This document shows, piece by piece, positions 51,444 through 60,761 of a stretch of 64,000 nt of DNA. Origin of the DNA: Verrucomicrobiota bacterium (GTDB taxonomy: Bacteria; Verrucomicrobiota; Verrucomicrobiia; Chthoniobacterales; Terrimicrobiaceae); assembly GCA_017305195.1 (NCBI GenBank), contig JAFKMU010000036.1:1-64000 (forward strand), read 5' to 3'. Below the pieces are notes generated by a model. The model saw only the letters and a list, made by a program, of their open reading frames with translations. It searched no databases and was not told the DNA's origin. Position 1 is the stretch's first letter. Each line of letters opens with the position of its first letter. Both the position numbers and the translations under genes were made by a program.

Positions 51444-52450
51444 CGGCTCAAGAGGTCGTCGGCGGCGCGGGAGCAGCCGCGCGGCAGGGCGGCGGGATCG
51501 CGGCCCAGGAGGAGGAATCCGTCTTCATGGCGGATGGCGAGATCCCGGGTCTGGAGCACGCAGGATGAGTCGATATTCGCCAGGTCAAAGATAACGAGCA
51601 GGCCGGTGTCGCCGACGGCAGCCTCGCGGCCCGTGGAGGGGTCGATGACGAGCCCGCGCACCCATGAACCGCCGCGATGCGGGGCGCCGAGCCCGCGGGT
51701 ATAGAATTGCGACGACAACTCGGTCATGCCGTATTCATTCCAGACATCCTCTGCGTCGAGACCGAGGTGTTTGGTGAAGAGGGCATAGAGGTCCTTCTTG
51801 GGCAGATCCCGCCGGGTGCCCTTATACCCGCCGGTCTCCATGGCGGCGGAGCCGGGCGGGAGGGTTAATGTTCGTTCCCCGAGATACTCAAAGAAATCGA
51901 GAAACCCGAGCGCTGTGCCGAAGAGCGTGACCGGCTCCTGCGTGCCGGCCAGGAAGTCGGCGAGGCGATCCCACTGAGCCCAGAAAAAGTCCTCCGGCTG
52001 CACGAGCCACCCGGCCATGGCGCTGAGCGACGAGTGGGGTGTCTCGGAGGGCGGCGGGACGAGGCCGATGACGCGATGGGAGGGAATGCCCGAGAGCCGC
52101 CATCCCGCCAGGGCGGCGGCGCGGTAGACATCGAGGGTGGCAAAGTGATGCTGCCCGTACCCTTCGCCCGTCGTCCCGCTGGTGCGAAAGGTGCGCACGG
52201 CGTCCGCCTCGGGGAACGTGGCGATGCGGCTCCAGCGGAAGGCGTCGAGCGGCAGCGGAGGGATCTCCCGCCAGACGGACGGCGCGGGAAACCCCTTGCA
52301 GTATTCGCTATAGGGGTGGCAGAGATCGCGTTGGCGGCGGTGGGCGGTCACGAGCAGATCGGCGAAATTTCCCTCGCCGTGCTCGATGTAGCGGATGACC
52401 TGATGATGGAGATTGGGTTCCAAGGCGGTGCGAAACGCGCAGTTTCTCAC
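51440..52450 (-). CDS. Acyl-protein synthetase (LuxE-like)
   Basis: An ATP-dependent fatty acid-activating enzyme that in luminous bacteria hands the acyl group to LuxC via a cysteine. The 336-residue protein has the AMP-binding loop FRTSGTTGEGYGQHHF at residues 88-103, ETGGYKGTRRDLPK near 220, and NEYGMTELSSQFY, all as in LuxE. The start is a GTG at 52450; a TTG at about 52420 is an alternative. It opens the luxE-luxC-infA-fadD run and lies 92 bases from the divergent desaturase start. Confidence 0.85.
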   Translation of the reverse strand: MRNCAFRTALEPNLHHQVIRYIEHGEGNFADLLVTAHRRQRDLCHPYSEYCKGFPAPSVWREIPPLPLDAFRWSRIATFPEADAVRTFRTSGTTGEGYGQHHFATLDVYRAAALAGWRLSGIPSHRVIGLVPPPSETPHSSLSAMAGWLVQPEDFFWAQWDRLADFLAGTQEPVTLFGTALGFLDFFEYLGERTLTLPPGSAAMETGGYKGTRRDLPKKDLYALFTKHLGLDAEDVWNEYGMTELSSQFYTRGLGAPHRGGSWVRGLVIDPSTGREAAVGDTGLLVIFDLANIDSSCVLQTRDLAIRHEDGFLLLGRDPAALPRGCSRAADDLLSR

Positions 52451-52542
52451 AAGTGGCAGTCCATCCGCAAGGGAGGGTCGAACTGTCGCTTCACGAAAAT
52501 TTAAGTCGCCAGCGTCCGGAACGCGTGTAGGTTCCGGGCCTT

Positions 52543-53697
52543 ATGCTACGAATCCCTTGGGGAAAAGTACGATGGGCAAACAGCCTGTTTCTCATCACGA
52601 CTTTTGTCACAACCATCACAGCGGTGCCTCTTTACATTATGCGCCATGGTGTGGATGCTTTCCAGTTTTGGTTGTTCTTTTTCTTCTTCATCGCTACCGG
52701 CTTGAGCATCACGCTCGGCTACCATCGACTTTTTTCGCACCTGACTTTCCATGCTTCGTGGCCGGTCAAGGTCTTCACCCTGCTCTTCGGAGCGGCGGCG
52801 TTTGAGGGTTCCGCCCTCGGGTGGTCGGCGGATCACCGCCGCCACCACAAGTTCGTCGACCACGACGACGATCCGTACGATATTTCCAAGGGCTTCTTCC
52901 ATGCCCACATCGGCTGGCTGCTCTTCCGCACCGGGCCGGATACGCCGCTTACCTGGGTGCGCGACCTGCAAAAGGACAAGCTCGCCTGGTGGCAGCACCA
53001 GTTTTACGTGCCGCTGGCGTTCGGGGTTGGCTTCGGCCTTCCGGCGCTCATCGGTTACCTCTGGGGCGGCCCTACGGCGGCTCTCGGGGCCTTCCTCATG
53101 GCAGGTGTGGCACGCGTCGTCTTTGTCCATCACATGACGTTCTGCATCAACTCGTTGTGCCACTGGATTGGCGACCGTCCGTACTCGACGAATTGCACGG
53201 CTCGCGACAGCTTCCTCATGGCCATCTTCACCTTTGGCGAGGGCTACCACAATTTTCACCACGAGTTTCAGTACGACTACCGCAATGGCGTGAAGCCGTG
53301 GCAGTTTGACCCCACCAAGTGGTCGATCTGGCTCCTGCACAAGCTCGGCCTCGTGCGCAATCTGCGCACCGTGCCGGAGGAGAAGATCCTCAAAGCTCAG
53401 ATCGCTGAGCAGCAGCGCCGCATCGCGGCAGCCTTGGAGAGCCACCCGACCCCGCTCTCCGAGTCCCTGCAGACGATGCTGCACTCCGCCCAGCAGCAGA
53501 TGCACGACGCGCTGGCCCACTGGGAGCAGCGCCTGGCCGAGTATCGCACCGCCAAGGAGCGTCGCCACGAGGTTTCCCGTCGTCAGCGCCGCCAGCTCAA
53601 GCGCGAGCTCGCGCAAGCCTCCTCCCAGCTCCGTGAGGCGCTGGGCGAGTGGATGAGCGCGCACCGCGTCATCTTCGGCGGCACGGCTGCGGCTTAG
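52543..53697 (+). CDS. Acyl-CoA (delta-9 type) desaturase with helical C-terminal extension
   Basis: A membrane di-iron desaturase of 384 residues. The three histidine boxes are HRLFSH at 61-66, HRRHH at 98-102, and HNFHH near 236-240; hydrophobic pairs lie around residues 12-32/42-58 and 140-190. After about residue 285 a charged, Gln/Arg/Ala-rich helical extension of about 95 residues follows that is not part of the catalytic fold. Divergent from luxE-luxC-infA-fadD, it may act on the acyl-CoA made by the FadD-like enzyme. Confidence 0.9.
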   Translation: MLRIPWGKVRWANSLFLITTFVTTITAVPLYIMRHGVDAFQFWLFFFFFIATGLSITLGYHRLFSHLTFHASWPVKVFTLLFGAAAFEGSALGWSADHRRHHKFVDHDDDPYDISKGFFHAHIGWLLFRTGPDTPLTWVRDLQKDKLAWWQHQFYVPLAFGVGFGLPALIGYLWGGPTAALGAFLMAGVARVVFVHHMTFCINSLCHWIGDRPYSTNCTARDSFLMAIFTFGEGYHNFHHEFQYDYRNGVKPWQFDPTKWSIWLLHKLGLVRNLRTVPEEKILKAQIAEQQRRIAAALESHPTPLSESLQTMLHSAQQQMHDALAHWEQRLAEYRTAKERRHEVSRRQRRQLKRELAQASSQLREALGEWMSAHRVIFGGTAAA

Positions 53698-54127
53698 CGG
53701 GATATCGCCACGAGGCGATCGGGACAGCTTTGGCTTTGTTGTCTAGCAAGCGACCCTCGCAGGGCTTTCCGTTGGGGAGGCTCTCCGTCCGTTGCGAGGA
53801 ATAGGCGAGGCAGTCCAGCGCGCCCCTGCGGCGCATCGAGGGATGCTCTCCCCGCGCGTTTTCGATGGAATCTCCCGCCGTCAGGAATTGGAGAATCGTT
53901 TGCGCGGAATGCGCCAGCCGCGACGGGCTGGGCAGCCATGGCTGGACTCGGGCTCGACGAAGATTCGAGCTCATATTCACAATGGTGCGGGATCGAAACT
54001 GGCCGTCATTCAACGGGCTCCGCGTGTTTCTCTTAAAAAATTCCCAAGAAATTCCAAAATAAGGCTTGCTTCCATTGTGTGTATCAATAGCTTCTTCCCT
54101 CCCGCACACAGACGGGGGAATGAGTAG

Positions 54128-54149
54128 AGCACCTCAGAGTGCTTTTTTT
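54128..54149 (+). terminator. Intrinsic terminator upstream of the S10 operon leader
   Basis: AGCAC-CTCAGA-GTGCT (54128-54143) is followed by seven T residues. No gene ends just before it; the desaturase stop is 430 bases upstream. It may end a short untranslated transcript, or attenuate transcription that begins in the A/T-rich tract before it. Confidence 0.7.
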
Positions 54150-54197
54150 GTCCCCTGATGCCTTCCGAGGTTGTGCGGGCCTAACCAAACATGCAAA

Positions 54198-54245
54198 CGC
54201 GCGTCCATATCGAAAAGATGATGTCCTGCTGGGCCGGACCGCGCG
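54198..54245 (+). promoter_or_regulatory. Leader hairpin of the S10 operon
   Basis: CGCGCGTCC (54198-54206) pairs with GGACCGCGCG (54236-54245) to give a 9-bp stem with a single-base bulge and a loop of about 29 bases, 70 bases before rpsJ. In E. coli the S10 leader is bound by L4 for autogenous control; whether this stem does the same is unknown. Confidence 0.4.
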
Positions 54246-54315
54246 TGCATCGACGAAAACGAATTTCCTAACCACCTAACCAAGGGGACCGCCCTCAACT
54301 GTTCTTTATCAGATT

Positions 54316-54633
54316 ATGTCAGCTCCTGCCGGTCAACGCATCCGCATCCGCCTCAAGGCGTTTGATTATCGAATCCTGGACGCCTCGGCGGCCGAAATCG
54401 TCGAGACAGCCAAGCGCACGGGCTCGAAGGTGACAGGCCCCATTCCGCTCCCGACCCGGATCGAGAAGTTCACTGTCAACCGCTCCCCCCACGTGGACAA
54501 AAAGTCCATGGATCAATTTGAGATCCGCACGCACAAGCGCCTGCTGGATATCGTCGAACCCACCGCCAAGACCGTGGACGAGCTGCGTAAGCTCAATCTC
54601 CCGGCCGGCGTTGATATCACCATCAAAATCTGA
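54316..54633 (+). CDS. rpsJ: Ribosomal protein S10
   Basis: A 30S head protein also used in NusG/antitermination complexes. The 105 residues include the family core [27 protein letters not shown] and [26 protein letters not shown]. First gene of the cluster; no tuf or fusA precedes it in this window. Confidence 0.96.
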   Translation: MSAPAGQRIRIRLKAFDYRILDASAAEIVETAKRTGSKVTGPIPLPTRIEKFTVNRSPHVDKKSMDQFEIRTHKRLLDIVEPTAKTVDELRKLNLPAGVDITIKI

Positions 54634-54641
54634 TCGTCGCC

Positions 54642-55289
54642 ATGAGCATCGGACTTTTAGGAAAAAAACTCGGGATGACCCGCGTCTATGACGACAAGGG
54701 CCGCATCACCACCGCCACCGTCATCGAAGCTGGTGGCAATCGCATTCTCCAGGTCAAGAGCACGGAGAAGGACGGCTACAATGCCATTCAGGTCGGCTTC
54801 GGCGACCAGAAGCCGCAACGCGTCAGCAAGGCGCAGACCGGCCACTTCGCCAAATCCTCCTCGACCGCGAAGAAGTTCATTCGCGAATTTCGCCTCGCTG
54901 AAGGTGAGACCGCTCCTGAGAGCGTGGATCTCGGCCTCGGCACCTTTGAGGTTGGACAATGGGTCGACGTCATCGGCCAGTCCAAGGGCAAAGGCTTCCA
55001 GGGCGTCGTCAAAAAGCACAATTTCGCCGGACAGCCCGCGAGTCACGGTTCCATGATGCATCGCCGTAACGGCGCCATCGGCAACCGCTCCACTCCCGGT
55101 CGTGTTTGGAAGAACATGGGCATGCCTGGTCACATGGGTGACGAGCGTGTCACGGTTCAGAACCTGCGAGTCCTGCAGGTCCGCGAGGAAGACGGTGTCA
55201 TCCTCGTGAGCGGCGCGATTCCCGGAGCCAAGGGCACGAATGTCATCGTGCGCCCGGCCAAGAAAAAGAAAGCCCCAGCCAAGAGCTAA
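54642..55289 (+). CDS. rplC: Ribosomal protein L3
   Basis: 50S protein near the peptidyl-transferase centre, 215 residues. It starts [18 protein letters not shown] and carries the central loop [34 protein letters not shown], conserved in L3 at the methylated Gln region. Basic Lys/Ala tail. 8 bases after rpsJ. Confidence 0.96.
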   Translation: MSIGLLGKKLGMTRVYDDKGRITTATVIEAGGNRILQVKSTEKDGYNAIQVGFGDQKPQRVSKAQTGHFAKSSSTAKKFIREFRLAEGETAPESVDLGLGTFEVGQWVDVIGQSKGKGFQGVVKKHNFAGQPASHGSMMHRRNGAIGNRSTPGRVWKNMGMPGHMGDERVTVQNLRVLQVREEDGVILVSGAIPGAKGTNVIVRPAKKKKAPAKS

Positions 55290-55292
55290 GCC

Positions 55293-55907
55293 ATGAGCGC
55301 CACTGTATTTACTGCTGAAGAGGCCAAGAAGGCCAATATCGAGCTCATCACCGAAGAGGCAAAGGGCCGCCAGGCCGTCCACGATGTCGTGGTCGCCATG
55401 CGCGCCAACCGCCGCCGCGGTACTGCCAGCACCAAGACCAAGGCCGACGTCGCCCTGAGCGGCGCGAAGCCCTGGCGCCAGAAGGGAACCGGACGCGCCC
55501 GCGCCGGTTACAAGTCCTCCCCCGTGTGGGTGGGCGGTGGTGTTGCCTTCGGTCCGCATCCTCGCGACTACTCGAAGAAAACTCCCAAGAAGGTGAAGGT
55601 TCTTGCCTTCCGCAAGGCTCTCAGCGAGCGCATCCTCGCCGGCGACGTGCTGGTGACCGACGCTTTCGTTGTGGCCGAGCCGAAGACCAAAAAGTTCCTC
55701 GCCCTCGTGGCTGAAACCGCCAAGGACGCTCGCAAGACGCTCGTCATTGGCAACGGCTTCGACGAGAACACATTCCTCGCGGCCCGCAACGTCCGCACCG
55801 CCCAGCTGGTTCGCGCCCTGGACGTCAATACCGAGCAGCTCCTCGCGTTCGATAAGATCATCGTGACGAAGGAAGCTCTCACCACCATCTCCGAAAGGCT
55901 CGCGTAA
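55293..55907 (+). CDS. rplD: Ribosomal protein L4
   Basis: 50S exit-tunnel protein of 204 residues and, in other bacteria, repressor of its own operon. The tunnel loop region with [14 protein letters not shown] is clear. Its stop overlaps the rplW start (TAATGA). Confidence 0.96.
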   Translation: MSATVFTAEEAKKANIELITEEAKGRQAVHDVVVAMRANRRRGTASTKTKADVALSGAKPWRQKGTGRARAGYKSSPVWVGGGVAFGPHPRDYSKKTPKKVKVLAFRKALSERILAGDVLVTDAFVVAEPKTKKFLALVAETAKDARKTLVIGNGFDENTFLAARNVRTAQLVRALDVNTEQLLAFDKIIVTKEALTTISERLA

Positions 55908-56191
55908 TGAACGAACCCTTTGACCATCTGCAAACGGTCCTCCTGACTGAGAAGGCGACCCTGCTTTCCGAAAAGGAGAACCAGTACGTGTTCCGCGTCG
56001 CTCCCCGGGCCAACAAACTCGAGATCAAGCGTGCGGTGGAAGTCCTCTTCAAAAAGACGGTTGTCAACGTCAATACCGCGAACTTCGCCGGTAAGAAGAA
56101 GCGCGAGCGCACTGCCAGCTTCGGCCGTCGTGCCAACTGGAAGAAGGCGATCGTAACCCTCAAGGAGGGCGAGAAGCTCGACCTCGTCTAA
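55907..56191 (+). CDS. rplW: Ribosomal protein L23
   Basis: 50S protein at the tunnel exit that docks trigger factor and SRP, 94 residues. [46 protein letters not shown] matches the family. The start overlaps the rplD stop. Confidence 0.94.
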   Translation: MNEPFDHLQTVLLTEKATLLSEKENQYVFRVAPRANKLEIKRAVEVLFKKTVVNVNTANFAGKKKRERTASFGRRANWKKAIVTLKEGEKLDLV

Positions 56192-56205
56192 GGAGACACA
56201 CAGCC

Positions 56206-57051
56206 ATGGCACTCAAGACCTTTCGACCCCTTACGCCCGCGAGCCGCTTCAAGGCGCTCCCGGACTTCGCTGAGATCACCAAGGACACTCCGGAGAAATC
56301 TCTCCTGGAGCCCCTGAAGAAGTCCGGCGGACGCAACAACAACGGCCGCATGACCTCGCGTCATCGCGGCGGTGGCCACAAGCGCAAGTACCGCGTTATC
56401 GATTTCAAGCGCAAGAAGCGCGACATCATCGCTGATGTCATCGCGATCGAGTACGATCCCAACCGCTCCGCCCGCATCGCCCTCCTTCAGTACACGGATG
56501 GCGAAAAAGCCTACATCCTCGCTCCTGCCGGCCTCTCTGTCGGCGCCAAGGTGAGTGCAGGTGAGAAGGCAGAGCCGGCGATCGGCAATGCGCTCCCGCT
56601 CCGTGCGATCCCGCTCGGTACGGCCATTCACAATGTCGAGCTCACCCCCGGCCGCGGCGCCCAGATGATCCGCAGCGCCGGCGCTCAGGCCGTCCTCGCC
56701 AACCGCGAGGCAGGTTTCGCCCTCATCAAGCTGGCGTCCGGTGAGATCCGCAAGATCAACGATGACTGCTACGCCACGATCGGACAGGTCGGCAACACCG
56801 ACCACATGAACGTGTCGAGCGGCAAGGCCGGTCGCTCCCGTTGGCTCGGCCGTCGTCCGCATGTCCGCGGTATGGTCATGAACCCCGTCGATCACCCCAT
56901 GGGTGGCGGCCAGGGCAAGAGCAAGGGCGGTGGCGGACGCCACCATCCTGTCAGCCCCTGGGGCCAGCTGGCCAAGGGCTTCAAGACCCGTCGCAAGCAC
57001 AAGAACTCCGACCGCTTCATCGTCCAGCGGCGCAAAGCAAAAGCTAAGTAA
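56206..57051 (+). CDS. rplB: Ribosomal protein L2
   Basis: 50S core protein needed for subunit joining and peptide bond formation, 281 residues. Contains [22 protein letters not shown] near the N-terminus and the C-terminal [23 protein letters not shown] loop with the conserved His. An AGGAGA ribosome binding site precedes it. Confidence 0.97.
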   Translation: MALKTFRPLTPASRFKALPDFAEITKDTPEKSLLEPLKKSGGRNNNGRMTSRHRGGGHKRKYRVIDFKRKKRDIIADVIAIEYDPNRSARIALLQYTDGEKAYILAPAGLSVGAKVSAGEKAEPAIGNALPLRAIPLGTAIHNVELTPGRGAQMIRSAGAQAVLANREAGFALIKLASGEIRKINDDCYATIGQVGNTDHMNVSSGKAGRSRWLGRRPHVRGMVMNPVDHPMGGGQGKSKGGGGRHHPVSPWGQLAKGFKTRRKHKNSDRFIVQRRKAKAK

Positions 57052-57053
57052 CC

Positions 57054-57332
57054 ATGGCACGTTCGCTCAAAAAAGGCCCCTACGTGGAGTGGAAGCTCCT
57101 CGATAAAATCGACCGGATGAATGACTCCGGCGCCAAGAAGCCGATCAAGACCTGGTCGCGCCGCAGCACGGTGACCCCCGACTTCGTGGGCCACACCTTC
57201 AACGTGCACAACGGCAAGACCTTCATCCCTGTGTTCGTCACCGAAAACATGGTCGGACACAAGTTGGGTGAGTTCTCCCCGACCCGAATCTTTAAGAAAC
57301 ACGGTTCTCACACCGCTAAAGTGACCAAGTAA
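57054..57332 (+). CDS. rpsS: Ribosomal protein S19
   Basis: 30S head protein of 92 residues: [16 protein letters not shown] at the N-terminus and [17 protein letters not shown] near the C-terminus. It is followed after 2 bases by the unexpected secreted-protein gene rather than directly by rplV. Confidence 0.96.
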   Translation: MARSLKKGPYVEWKLLDKIDRMNDSGAKKPIKTWSRRSTVTPDFVGHTFNVHNGKTFIPVFVTENMVGHKLGEFSPTRIFKKHGSHTAKVTK

Positions 57333-57334
57333 CA

Positions 57335-58144
57335 ATGAGACTCGCTGCGATAGCGGCGGGACTTATCGCTCTCCTCCTGGCCGCAAGGTCGGAGGCACAG
57401 AGCAGCCGATCTTTGACAGACTCTGATAGTGGTATTCTCCTCGCGCAGGGGATCACGGTTACCGTGCCCATGAGCGATGAGAACAGCTCCAGTGATGATG
57501 GCGACGAAAGCCTGCAGGAAAAAATGATCCTGCTGCGATCGAGCGTCAAATCGCTGACGGACAGCCTGGCCATCGCAAATGCGGAGGCTGAGATGTTCAA
57601 GCGCCAGTCCGCCGACCTCGCCATGAAACTCGAGGCCCTGGGAATCCCGGGAGCCGAGAAGGATCAAGGCAAAGTCGAGCAGCGCCTGCTCTCCGCGGTG
57701 CGCGACCTCCGTCTGCTGAAACAGCAAAATGAGGCCGCCGTAAACCAGTTGGTGAGACTGACCGAAGCCGTACAGGTGCTTCTGAAAAGCACCGAACAAA
57801 TCGACCCGCAGATCCGCATGACGGTGGAAACCGAACTGCGCAAAACCAACGAGGTGCTCGGCACCCCGGCGGCGGCGAAAGCCAACGCGGTCGAAGCCAC
57901 CCTTAACGACGGGATGGTCCTGGATGTGAAAGAGGACCTTTCGCTCGTGGTCGCCAACATTGGCGAAAAGCAGGGGGTGAAAATCGGCATGCCCTTCCAG
58001 ATCTGGAGGGACAACAAGGTCATCGGCGAGGTGCGCGTCATCGACGTGCGCGATCGCATCAGTGGAGCCATCATTCAGAGTCTCGCATCGGAAAAAGAGC
58101 CGATCAAAACCGGCGACCGCCTCAAGGTGGACGCCCGGCAGTAG
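57335..58144 (+). CDS. Secreted coiled-coil protein inserted in the ribosomal operon
   Basis: A 269-residue protein of unknown function located between rpsS and rplV, which are adjacent in nearly all bacteria. It has a signal peptide (residues 1-21, ending SEA), an acidic Ser/Asp-rich segment (residues 22-58), a predicted coiled coil (about 59-150, heptad-like with KSLTDSLAIANAEAEMFKRQSADLAMKLEAL), and a C-terminal beta-rich domain (about 193-269). The latter, LVVANIGEKQGVKIGMPFQIW..VIGEVRVIDVRD..GDRLKV, resembles the small domain seen in MreC- or FlgT-like proteins. The ATG is 2 bases after the rpsS stop and rplV starts 30 bases later, so it must be cotranscribed with ribosomal genes. Likely periplasmic. 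Confidence 0.75.
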   Translation: MRLAAIAAGLIALLLAARSEAQSSRSLTDSDSGILLAQGITVTVPMSDENSSSDDGDESLQEKMILLRSSVKSLTDSLAIANAEAEMFKRQSADLAMKLEALGIPGAEKDQGKVEQRLLSAVRDLRLLKQQNEAAVNQLVRLTEAVQVLLKSTEQIDPQIRMTVETELRKTNEVLGTPAAAKANAVEATLNDGMVLDVKEDLSLVVANIGEKQGVKIGMPFQIWRDNKVIGEVRVIDVRDRISGAIIQSLASEKEPIKTGDRLKVDARQ

Positions 58145-58174
58145 ACGGCGAAAAACCAAATAACAACGACAACA

Positions 58175-58657
58175 ATGCAGGTTAAATCGATCTACCGCAA
58201 TGCGCGGATCTCGGCCTTCAAGGCTCGCGAGGTCACGCGGGAAATTCAGGGTCTTCCGGCCACGGACGCCCTGGACTTGCTCCGCTTTGTGCCCAAGAAG
58301 GCAGCCGAGCTTATCTTCAAGACGCTCTCGAGCGCGATTGCGAACGCCGAGAACAATAACAACCTCAATGTTGCCAATCTGGTCGTCCAGGAAGCCGTTG
58401 TGGGCGAAGGACCGACCTTCAAGCGTTTCCAGCCGAAGGCCCGCGGCAGCGCAGGCCCGATCCGCAAGCGTACGAGCCACATCCGCATCGTCCTGACCGA
58501 CGAGGTGGAGATCAAGCGCCGCGAAGACAAGGCCGCGAAAAAATCCAAGAAACCCGCCGCCAAGAAGACTGGCGCCAAGAAGACCACCGCCGCCGCAAAA
58601 TCGGCTGCTACCGAGACCGTCGCTCCTGAGACGACGGCCACCGAAACCAAGGAATAA
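58175..58657 (+). CDS. rplV: Ribosomal protein L22 with Lys/Ala-rich tail
   Basis: 50S exit-tunnel protein. The normal core occupies about residues 1-115, with [20 protein letters not shown] and the beta-hairpin region [26 protein letters not shown] low-complexity extension of about 45 residues rich in Lys, Ala and Thr follows, giving 160 residues against the usual 110-120. Confidence 0.94.
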   Translation: MQVKSIYRNARISAFKAREVTREIQGLPATDALDLLRFVPKKAAELIFKTLSSAIANAENNNNLNVANLVVQEAVVGEGPTFKRFQPKARGSAGPIRKRTSHIRIVLTDEVEIKRREDKAAKKSKKPAAKKTGAKKTTAAAKSAATETVAPETTATETKE

Positions 58658-58659
58658 CC

Positions 58660-59424
58660 ATGGGACAGAAAGTCAATCCAATCGGCTTCCGCCTTCCGAT
58701 CAGCCGCGACTGGTCGTCGCGCTGGTACGCCTCGCGCAAGGATTTTGCCGACTACCTCTTTGCGGACGGCAAGATCCGTGAGTTCCTCAAGAAGAAGCTC
58801 CGTCAAGCCGCCGTGGCCCGCATCGTCATCGAGCGCGCCTGGAACAGCCTGCGCGTGACCATCCACACGGCCCGCCCGGGTGTGGTCATCGGCCGCAAGG
58901 GCTCCGAGATCGAGAAGATGACCGAGGAGATTTCCCGCCTCGCCGGTGGCAAGCAGGTGAAGATCGACATCGTCGAGATCAAGGTTCCTGACATCGACGC
59001 CCAGCTCGTCGCGGAGAACGTCGCCTCGCAGCTCGAGCGCCGTATTTCCTTCCGCCGCGCCATGAAGCGCGCCGTGCAGCTCGCCATGGAACAAGGCGCG
59101 CTCGGCATCAAGATCCGCTGCTCCGGCCGCCTCGGCGGTGCGGAAATCGCCCGTACCGAATGGTACCGCGAAGGCAAGATCCCGCTTCACACGATGCGCC
59201 AGCCGATCGACTATGGCTTCACCGAAGCCAACACCATCGCCGGCAAGATCGGCATCAAGTGCTGGGTCTGCAAGAAACAGGAACGCCCAGAAGACAAGCA
59301 GCAGGACGGCCAGGCCGAGCAGCCGGCTCCCCGCCGCGAACGCGGACCCCGCGGACGTCGTCATAACAACGACGCTGCGCCCGCCGCCCCGGCTCCCGCT
59401 GAGAACGCACCCGCCAACGCTTAA
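58660..59424 (+). CDS. rpsC: Ribosomal protein S3
   Basis: 30S mRNA-entry protein, 254 residues. N-terminal [24 protein letters not shown], the KH domain [18 protein letters not shown] and the C-terminal [31 protein letters not shown] are clear. The last 35 residues are a Pro/Arg/Ala-rich extension. Confidence 0.96.
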   Translation: MGQKVNPIGFRLPISRDWSSRWYASRKDFADYLFADGKIREFLKKKLRQAAVARIVIERAWNSLRVTIHTARPGVVIGRKGSEIEKMTEEISRLAGGKQVKIDIVEIKVPDIDAQLVAENVASQLERRISFRRAMKRAVQLAMEQGALGIKIRCSGRLGGAEIARTEWYREGKIPLHTMRQPIDYGFTEANTIAGKIGIKCWVCKKQERPEDKQQDGQAEQPAPRRERGPRGRRHNNDAAPAAPAPAENAPANA

Positions 59425-59445
59425 TTTTTAGGAGGATAGAGAGCC

Positions 59446-59868
59446 ATGCCATTGATGCCCAAACGCGTGAAGTATCGCAAAACCCAGCGCGGAAGCCGCT
59501 CGGGGAACGCCTCACGCACGCTCAAGATCGACTTCGGCGAATTCGGGTTGCAAACCCTCGAGCGCGCCTGGATCACGAACACCCAGATCGAAGCCGCCCG
59601 TGTTGCCATGACCCGCAACATGAAGCGTAAAGGAAAGCTCTGGATCCGTATTTTCCCCGACAAGTCCGTCACCGCCCGCCCGCCGGAAACCCGAATGGGT
59701 AAAGGTAAGGGCCAGCCCGAGTACTGGGTGGCTGTTGTCCGTCCGGGCAACGTGCTGTTCGAACTCGACGGCGTGCCGGAATCCGTCGCCCGCGAGTCCC
59801 TGCGTCTCGCCGCCAACAAGCTGCCCGTGCGCACGCGCTTCGTCGCCCGCCACCACGCTGTCAAATAA
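59446..59868 (+). CDS. rplP: Ribosomal protein L16
   Basis: 50S protein near the tRNA sites, 140 residues. Starts [20 protein letters not shown] and has the conserved [21 protein letters not shown] segment. Preceded by a strong AGGAGGA ribosome binding site (59429-59435 area), one of few in the cluster. Confidence 0.96.
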   Translation: MPLMPKRVKYRKTQRGSRSGNASRTLKIDFGEFGLQTLERAWITNTQIEAARVAMTRNMKRKGKLWIRIFPDKSVTARPPETRMGKGKGQPEYWVAVVRPGNVLFELDGVPESVARESLRLAANKLPVRTRFVARHHAVK

Positions 59869-59877
59869 TCCTGAGCC

Positions 59878-60087
59878 ATGAGCAAGATCGCTGATTTCAA
59901 GGAGCTCACCATCAAGGAGCTCGAAGCTCGCAAGAGCGAACTGCGCCACGAGGCGTTCAACCTGCGCATCCAGCAGCAGGGTGGCCAGCTCGAGAAACCC
60001 CATCTGCTTCGGAGCATCCGTCGCGATGCCGCCCGCATCGAGACCGTGCTGACCGAGAAGCGCAACGCGGCCAAATCCGCCAAGTAA
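59878..60087 (+). CDS. rpmC: Ribosomal protein L29
   Basis: Small two-helix 50S protein, 69 residues. [53 protein letters not shown] matches the family. 9 bases after rplP. Confidence 0.93.
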   Translation: MSKIADFKELTIKELEARKSELRHEAFNLRIQQQGGQLEKPHLLRSIRRDAARIETVLTEKRNAAKSAK

Positions 60088-60089
60088 CC

Positions 60090-60380
60090 ATGAGCGAAGA
60101 AGTTTCCAATACCACGACGACCGCCCCGGAGCGCGAGCGCAACCTGCGCAAGACCCGCGTGGGCGAAGTTGTCTCCAGCGCGATGGACAAGACCATCGTC
60201 GTCCGCACCATCACCCGTGTGCCGCACCCGAAGTTTGGCAAGATCACCAAGATGGTGAAGAAGTTCTACGTCCACGACGAGAAGAACGAAGCCAAGGTCG
60301 GTGATCGCGTGAGCATCGCGGAGACCCGCCCGCTCTCGCGCCTCAAGCGCTGGCGCCTCGTCGAAATCCTCAAACACTAA
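60090..60380 (+). CDS. rpsQ: Ribosomal protein S17
   Basis: 30S OB-fold protein, 96 residues. [28 protein letters not shown] and [26 protein letters not shown] are diagnostic. A Ser/Thr/Glu-rich stretch of about 15 residues precedes the core. Confidence 0.95.
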   Translation: MSEEVSNTTTTAPERERNLRKTRVGEVVSSAMDKTIVVRTITRVPHPKFGKITKMVKKFYVHDEKNEAKVGDRVSIAETRPLSRLKRWRLVEILKH

Positions 60381-60395
60381 CTTTCCGACTCCGCT

Positions 60396-60761
60396 ATGAT
60401 TCAGATTCGCTCCCGCCTCGACGTTGCCGATAACACCGGTGCCCGCATGGCTACGATGATCGGCGTGATCGGCAAGCCCACCCGCACGGCTCACGTCGGT
60501 GACATCATCACCGCCAACGTGAAGGAGGCCTCCTCTGGCGGCACCGTGAAAAAGGGGGACGTGGTCCGCGCGGTCATCGTGCGTTCCAAGCAGCCCGTTA
60601 AGCGCGAAGACGGTTCGTACCTTCGTTTTGACAACAACGCCATTGTCATCATCGACAAGGACTCGAACCCCCGCGGCACTCGCATCTTCGGCCCCGTGGC
60701 CCGCGAGCTCCGTGAGAAGAACTTCATGAAGATCATTTCCCTGGCGCCTGAAGTCCTATGA
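60396..60761 (+). CDS. rplN: Ribosomal protein L14
   Basis: 50S protein at the subunit interface, target of RsfS (also encoded in this window), 121 residues. [17 protein letters not shown] and [29 protein letters not shown] match the family. The stop overlaps the rplX start (ATGA). Confidence 0.96.
   Translation: MIQIRSRLDVADNTGARMATMIGVIGKPTRTAHVGDIITANVKEASSGGTVKKGDVVRAVIVRSKQPVKREDGSYLRFDNNAIVIIDKDSNPRGTRIFGPVARELREKNFMKIISLAPEVL

Larger units (their letters stand above)
53698..54315. other. 618-bp gene-free region before the ribosomal cluster
   Basis: No convincing coding frame is found; a 147-codon minus-strand frame (53669-54109) overlaps the desaturase end and lacks family features. 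The first 250 bases are G/C-rich with several short self-complementary segments; 54000-54110 is A/T-rich. A terminator lies at 54128-54149, and a leader hairpin at 54198-54245. The octamer CCTAACCA occurs at 54180-54187 and as a tandem pair at 54267-54282. A promoter for the ribosomal operon presumably lies within, but no clear -35/-10 pair stood out. Confidence 0.6.

Noticed and set aside
53669..54109. 147-codon minus-strand frame in the gap before rpsJ
   Set aside because: Overlaps the desaturase 3' end, has no ribosome binding site or recognisable domain, and its composition is not that of neighbouring proteins.
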